Part shown: in pieces, positions 43,500 through 45,240 of the stretch
How the letters are laid out: each line of letters opens with the position of its first letter
How positions within the stretch are numbered: the stretch's first letter is position 1
Source: an uncultured Bacteroidales bacterium
Lineage (GTDB): Bacteria; Bacteroidota; Bacteroidia; Bacteroidales; FEN-979
Assembly: GCA_903926565.1 (NCBI GenBank)
Contig: CAIYJU010000101.1
Coordinates: 1-45,240 of the forward strand
Direction of reading: 5' to 3'
Length of the DNA: 45,240 bases
The notes under the pieces: generated by a model
What the model was told of the DNA's origin: nothing
The model's input: only the letters and a program-made list of their open reading frames with translations
The model's database searches: none
Translations under genes and position numbers: made by a program

Positions 43500-44465
43500 A
43501 TGGACAGTTTTTTCAGCAGTAAAAATATCATTGATGTCGTACTTAAGTGGAAGATGCAGCTGGTTGTTGTTATTATTGCTGCCATCCTGCTTTCTGCCTT
43601 GTTTTCGAGTCCGATATTCATCACACCACTTTATAAATCCAATTGCCTGCTTTATCCATCCAATGTCTCTCCTTATTCTGATGAGAGTGAAACCGAGCAA
43701 AGTGTCGAAATTTTCCAGTCAAGGGATATCCGGGATTCGCTGGTGAAAAAGTTTAACCTGGCAAAACACTGGGAACTGGATTCAGCCTACACCCATTTTG
43801 AAAGTACCCTCAGCTGGATTTACAGTCAACGGGTACATGTTAACAAAACACCATTTGAAGCCGTTGAAATTGAAATTCTTGATAAGGACCCCGTGATGGC
43901 CCGCGACCTCATTAATGCCATGCTTGATGCTTACAACAAAAAGATCAGGGCAATGCACAAACAGAAATTCGGTGAGGTTGTCTCTAACTACAACTATATC
44001 ATGGGTGTGAAAAAGGTTTACATGGACTCGTTGAAAAACAAGACACAGGAGCTCGGAATGAAATACGGAATTCTTCAATATGAAGCACAGACCCGCGAAG
44101 TGTTGCGTGCATACCTGAGTACCGGCGGAGGTTCTGTGCGTTCGGCGGAGGCAAAGGCGATGAAGAAGAACCTGGAAGAAAAGGGCGGTGAGATGCTGGT
44201 GCTGGGCGAAATGATCAAGTCAGAATCAGGAACATTCAGCGCGATGAAACTGGATGCAGATCGTGCCCTGCTTGACTACAACCGCGAATATACCTATGTG
44301 AATGTTCTCAGCAAGCCTTTCGTAGCCGATAAAAAAGCCTATCCCATCCGCTGGCTCATTGTGGTCTTCAGCACCCTTGCTGCATTCTTTATGGCTGTCC
44401 TGATCATTGGATTGATTGAACGCGGCAAATTCCGCAGCCTGTCAACAGATGGCAATGAGGGATAA
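43500..44465 (+). CDS. Wzz-like polysaccharide chain-length protein (second copy)
   Basis: 321 residues, paralogous to the previous gene: the same N-terminal membrane helix (QLVVVIIAAILLSALFSSP), the PLYKSNCLLYPS segment and the end ADKKAYPIRWLIVVFSTLAAF, parallel to the first copy's end KSYPMRWLIIMVSTVAA. The central helical part is shorter and divergent. Together, two subunits may form a mixed oligomer. It overlaps the next gene by 17 bases. Confidence 0.82.
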   Translation: MDSFFSSKNIIDVVLKWKMQLVVVIIAAILLSALFSSPIFITPLYKSNCLLYPSNVSPYSDESETEQSVEIFQSRDIRDSLVKKFNLAKHWELDSAYTHFESTLSWIYSQRVHVNKTPFEAVEIEILDKDPVMARDLINAMLDAYNKKIRAMHKQKFGEVVSNYNYIMGVKKVYMDSLKNKTQELGMKYGILQYEAQTREVLRAYLSTGGGSVRSAEAKAMKKNLEEKGGEMLVLGEMIKSESGTFSAMKLDADRALLDYNREYTYVNVLSKPFVADKKAYPIRWLIVVFSTLAAFFMAVLIIGLIERGKFRSLSTDGNEG

Positions 44466-45240
44466 ACTTGCAGAAATAAAAAGTTACCTTACCGGAAGCA
44501 ATCAAAGGATTACGATCCTCTATATGCTGAGTGCGATATTTATCGGATTGAATTGCTATCTGATCTATCGGGATATCTATTGGTTGCTTTTTTTTCCGCT
44601 GTTCCTTGTAATACTTTACCTCTATTTTTATTCTCTCGACAAGGTGCTGTTGCTGATTACAGCGCTGACCCCTGTTGCCATTAACATCACCCAGTTTGAA
44701 TTTAATGTTGGTGTATCAATGCCTTCAGAACCAATGATGCTGGGTGTTTTATTGATCTTTATCATCAAATTGTTTTATAGCAACGAAGTTGAGAAAAAGA
44801 TATGGGGTCATCCCTTAACAATTGTGATTGGTCTGCAGCTTATGTGGATGCTGATTACCAGCATGACCAGTGATTTGCCCCTCGTGTCCTTCAAACATTT
44901 GCTGGCACGACTCTGGTTTGTCGTTCCTTTTTTCATCCTTGGCATCCAGCTGTTCCGCAAAAGGTCGAATATCAGGCTTTTCATTTGGTTTTACACCATT
45001 CCTCTGATAGGAGTGATCGCATATACTACCTACAACCACTCTTTGTGGGGGTTTGATGAGCAGGCAGGCCATTGGGTTATGGAACCTTTTTACAATGATC
45101 ATACCGCTTATGGGGTTATTTTAGCCTTATTTATTCCGATATTCTTTGGGTTTGCTTTCAGCAAGGTTTATTCAAGGACAACCCGGTTCTTCTCATTTCT
45201 GGTGCTCGCTATATTGCTCATGGCCCTCGTTCTTTCATAC
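44449..45240 (+). CDS. O-antigen ligase/polymerase family membrane protein, 3' cut by window
   Basis: About 264 residues visible from ATG 44449 (MAMRDKLAEI; ATG 44455 also possible), open at the window edge, so no stop is seen. Multiple membrane helices and the motif EPFYNDHTAYGVILALFIP, which is characteristic of the O-antigen ligase (WaaL/Wzy-like) family, place it in polysaccharide synthesis. Its start lies inside the end of the second chain-length gene, typical of one operon. Confidence 0.85.
   Translation, partial: MAMRDKLAEIKSYLTGSNQRITILYMLSAIFIGLNCYLIYRDIYWLLFFPLFLVILYLYFYSLDKVLLLITALTPVAINITQFEFNVGVSMPSEPMMLGVLLIFIIKLFYSNEVEKKIWGHPLTIVIGLQLMWMLITSMTSDLPLVSFKHLLARLWFVVPFFILGIQLFRKRSNIRLFIWFYTIPLIGVIAYTTYNHSLWGFDEQAGHWVMEPFYNDHTAYGVILALFIPIFFGFAFSKVYSRTTRFFSFLVLAILLMALVLSY

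Overview
The window comes from an anaerobic or microaerophilic Bacteroidota, most likely Bacteroidales-like. Three things point there: Bacteroidota promoter elements (TTTG, about 19 bases, TAnnTTTG) ahead of many genes, two proteins with type IX secretion (T9SS) sorting domains, and families such as DUF6427, DUF2400 and lipoproteins with a short SpII signal. Anaerobic life is suggested by two ferredoxin-linked 2-oxoacid oxidoreductases, small ferredoxins, a glycyl-radical enzyme, rubrerythrin and rubredoxin. I see no tRNA, rRNA, CRISPR array, insertion sequence or prophage. Genes are tightly packed; the longest stretch without a gene is about 270 bases (15920-16193).

Layout. 1-2413: end of enolase, methylthioadenosine phosphorylase and tilS. 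2462-5807: korAB (2-oxoglutarate:ferredoxin oxidoreductase, korB carrying a one-base frameshift) and a divergent 8Fe ferredoxin. 5894-9464: lpxH, a DUF4369-like lipoprotein, a Nudix hydrolase, a PolB-type exonuclease and a small lipoprotein. 9472-12789: mnmD and a fused E1 alpha-beta 2-oxoacid dehydrogenase. 12852-17217: redox-stress genes (rubrerythrin, rubredoxin, glutathione peroxidase, a lipoprotein peroxiredoxin), a T9SS cargo and a LETM1-like protein. 17273-29238: a minus-strand run with DUF2400, a four-subunit VOR-type oxidoreductase, an aminotransferase, a T9SS cargo, a glycyl-radical arylacetate decarboxylase system (hpdB-hpdC-hpdA) and an Mpv17-like membrane protein. 29382-33870: yqgE, murL, murD2 and a glucosaminidase. 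33856-40792: a large DUF3352-like protein, rnhB, a DUF6427 protein, purD and a glycosyltransferase. 40881-45240: the start of a surface polysaccharide locus (flippase, two chain-length regulators, O-antigen ligase/polymerase cut by the window edge).

Two systems stand out. First, the hpdBCA set matches 4-hydroxyphenylacetate decarboxylase, the p-cresol-forming enzyme of clostridia. The catalytic residues recalled for the clostridial enzyme all fall at one constant offset in the 889-residue protein, and the small Fe-S subunit is present. Upstream lies an Mpv17/PMP22-like membrane protein; downstream on the same strand lie an aminotransferase and a ferredoxin-linked 2-oxoacid oxidoreductase. Together these could take tyrosine to p-cresol, which is an inference. 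Second, murL next to murD2 suggests that D-glutamate for peptidoglycan is made by the Xanthomonas-type route: L-Glu is added by MurD2, then epimerised on the nucleotide by MurL, instead of being made free by glutamate racemase.

Several intergenic gaps, and one gene (hpdA), contain short degenerate word-like tandem repeats. Two kinds of perfect palindromes (29334-29366; 32854-32902) look like dispersed repeat elements or terminators.
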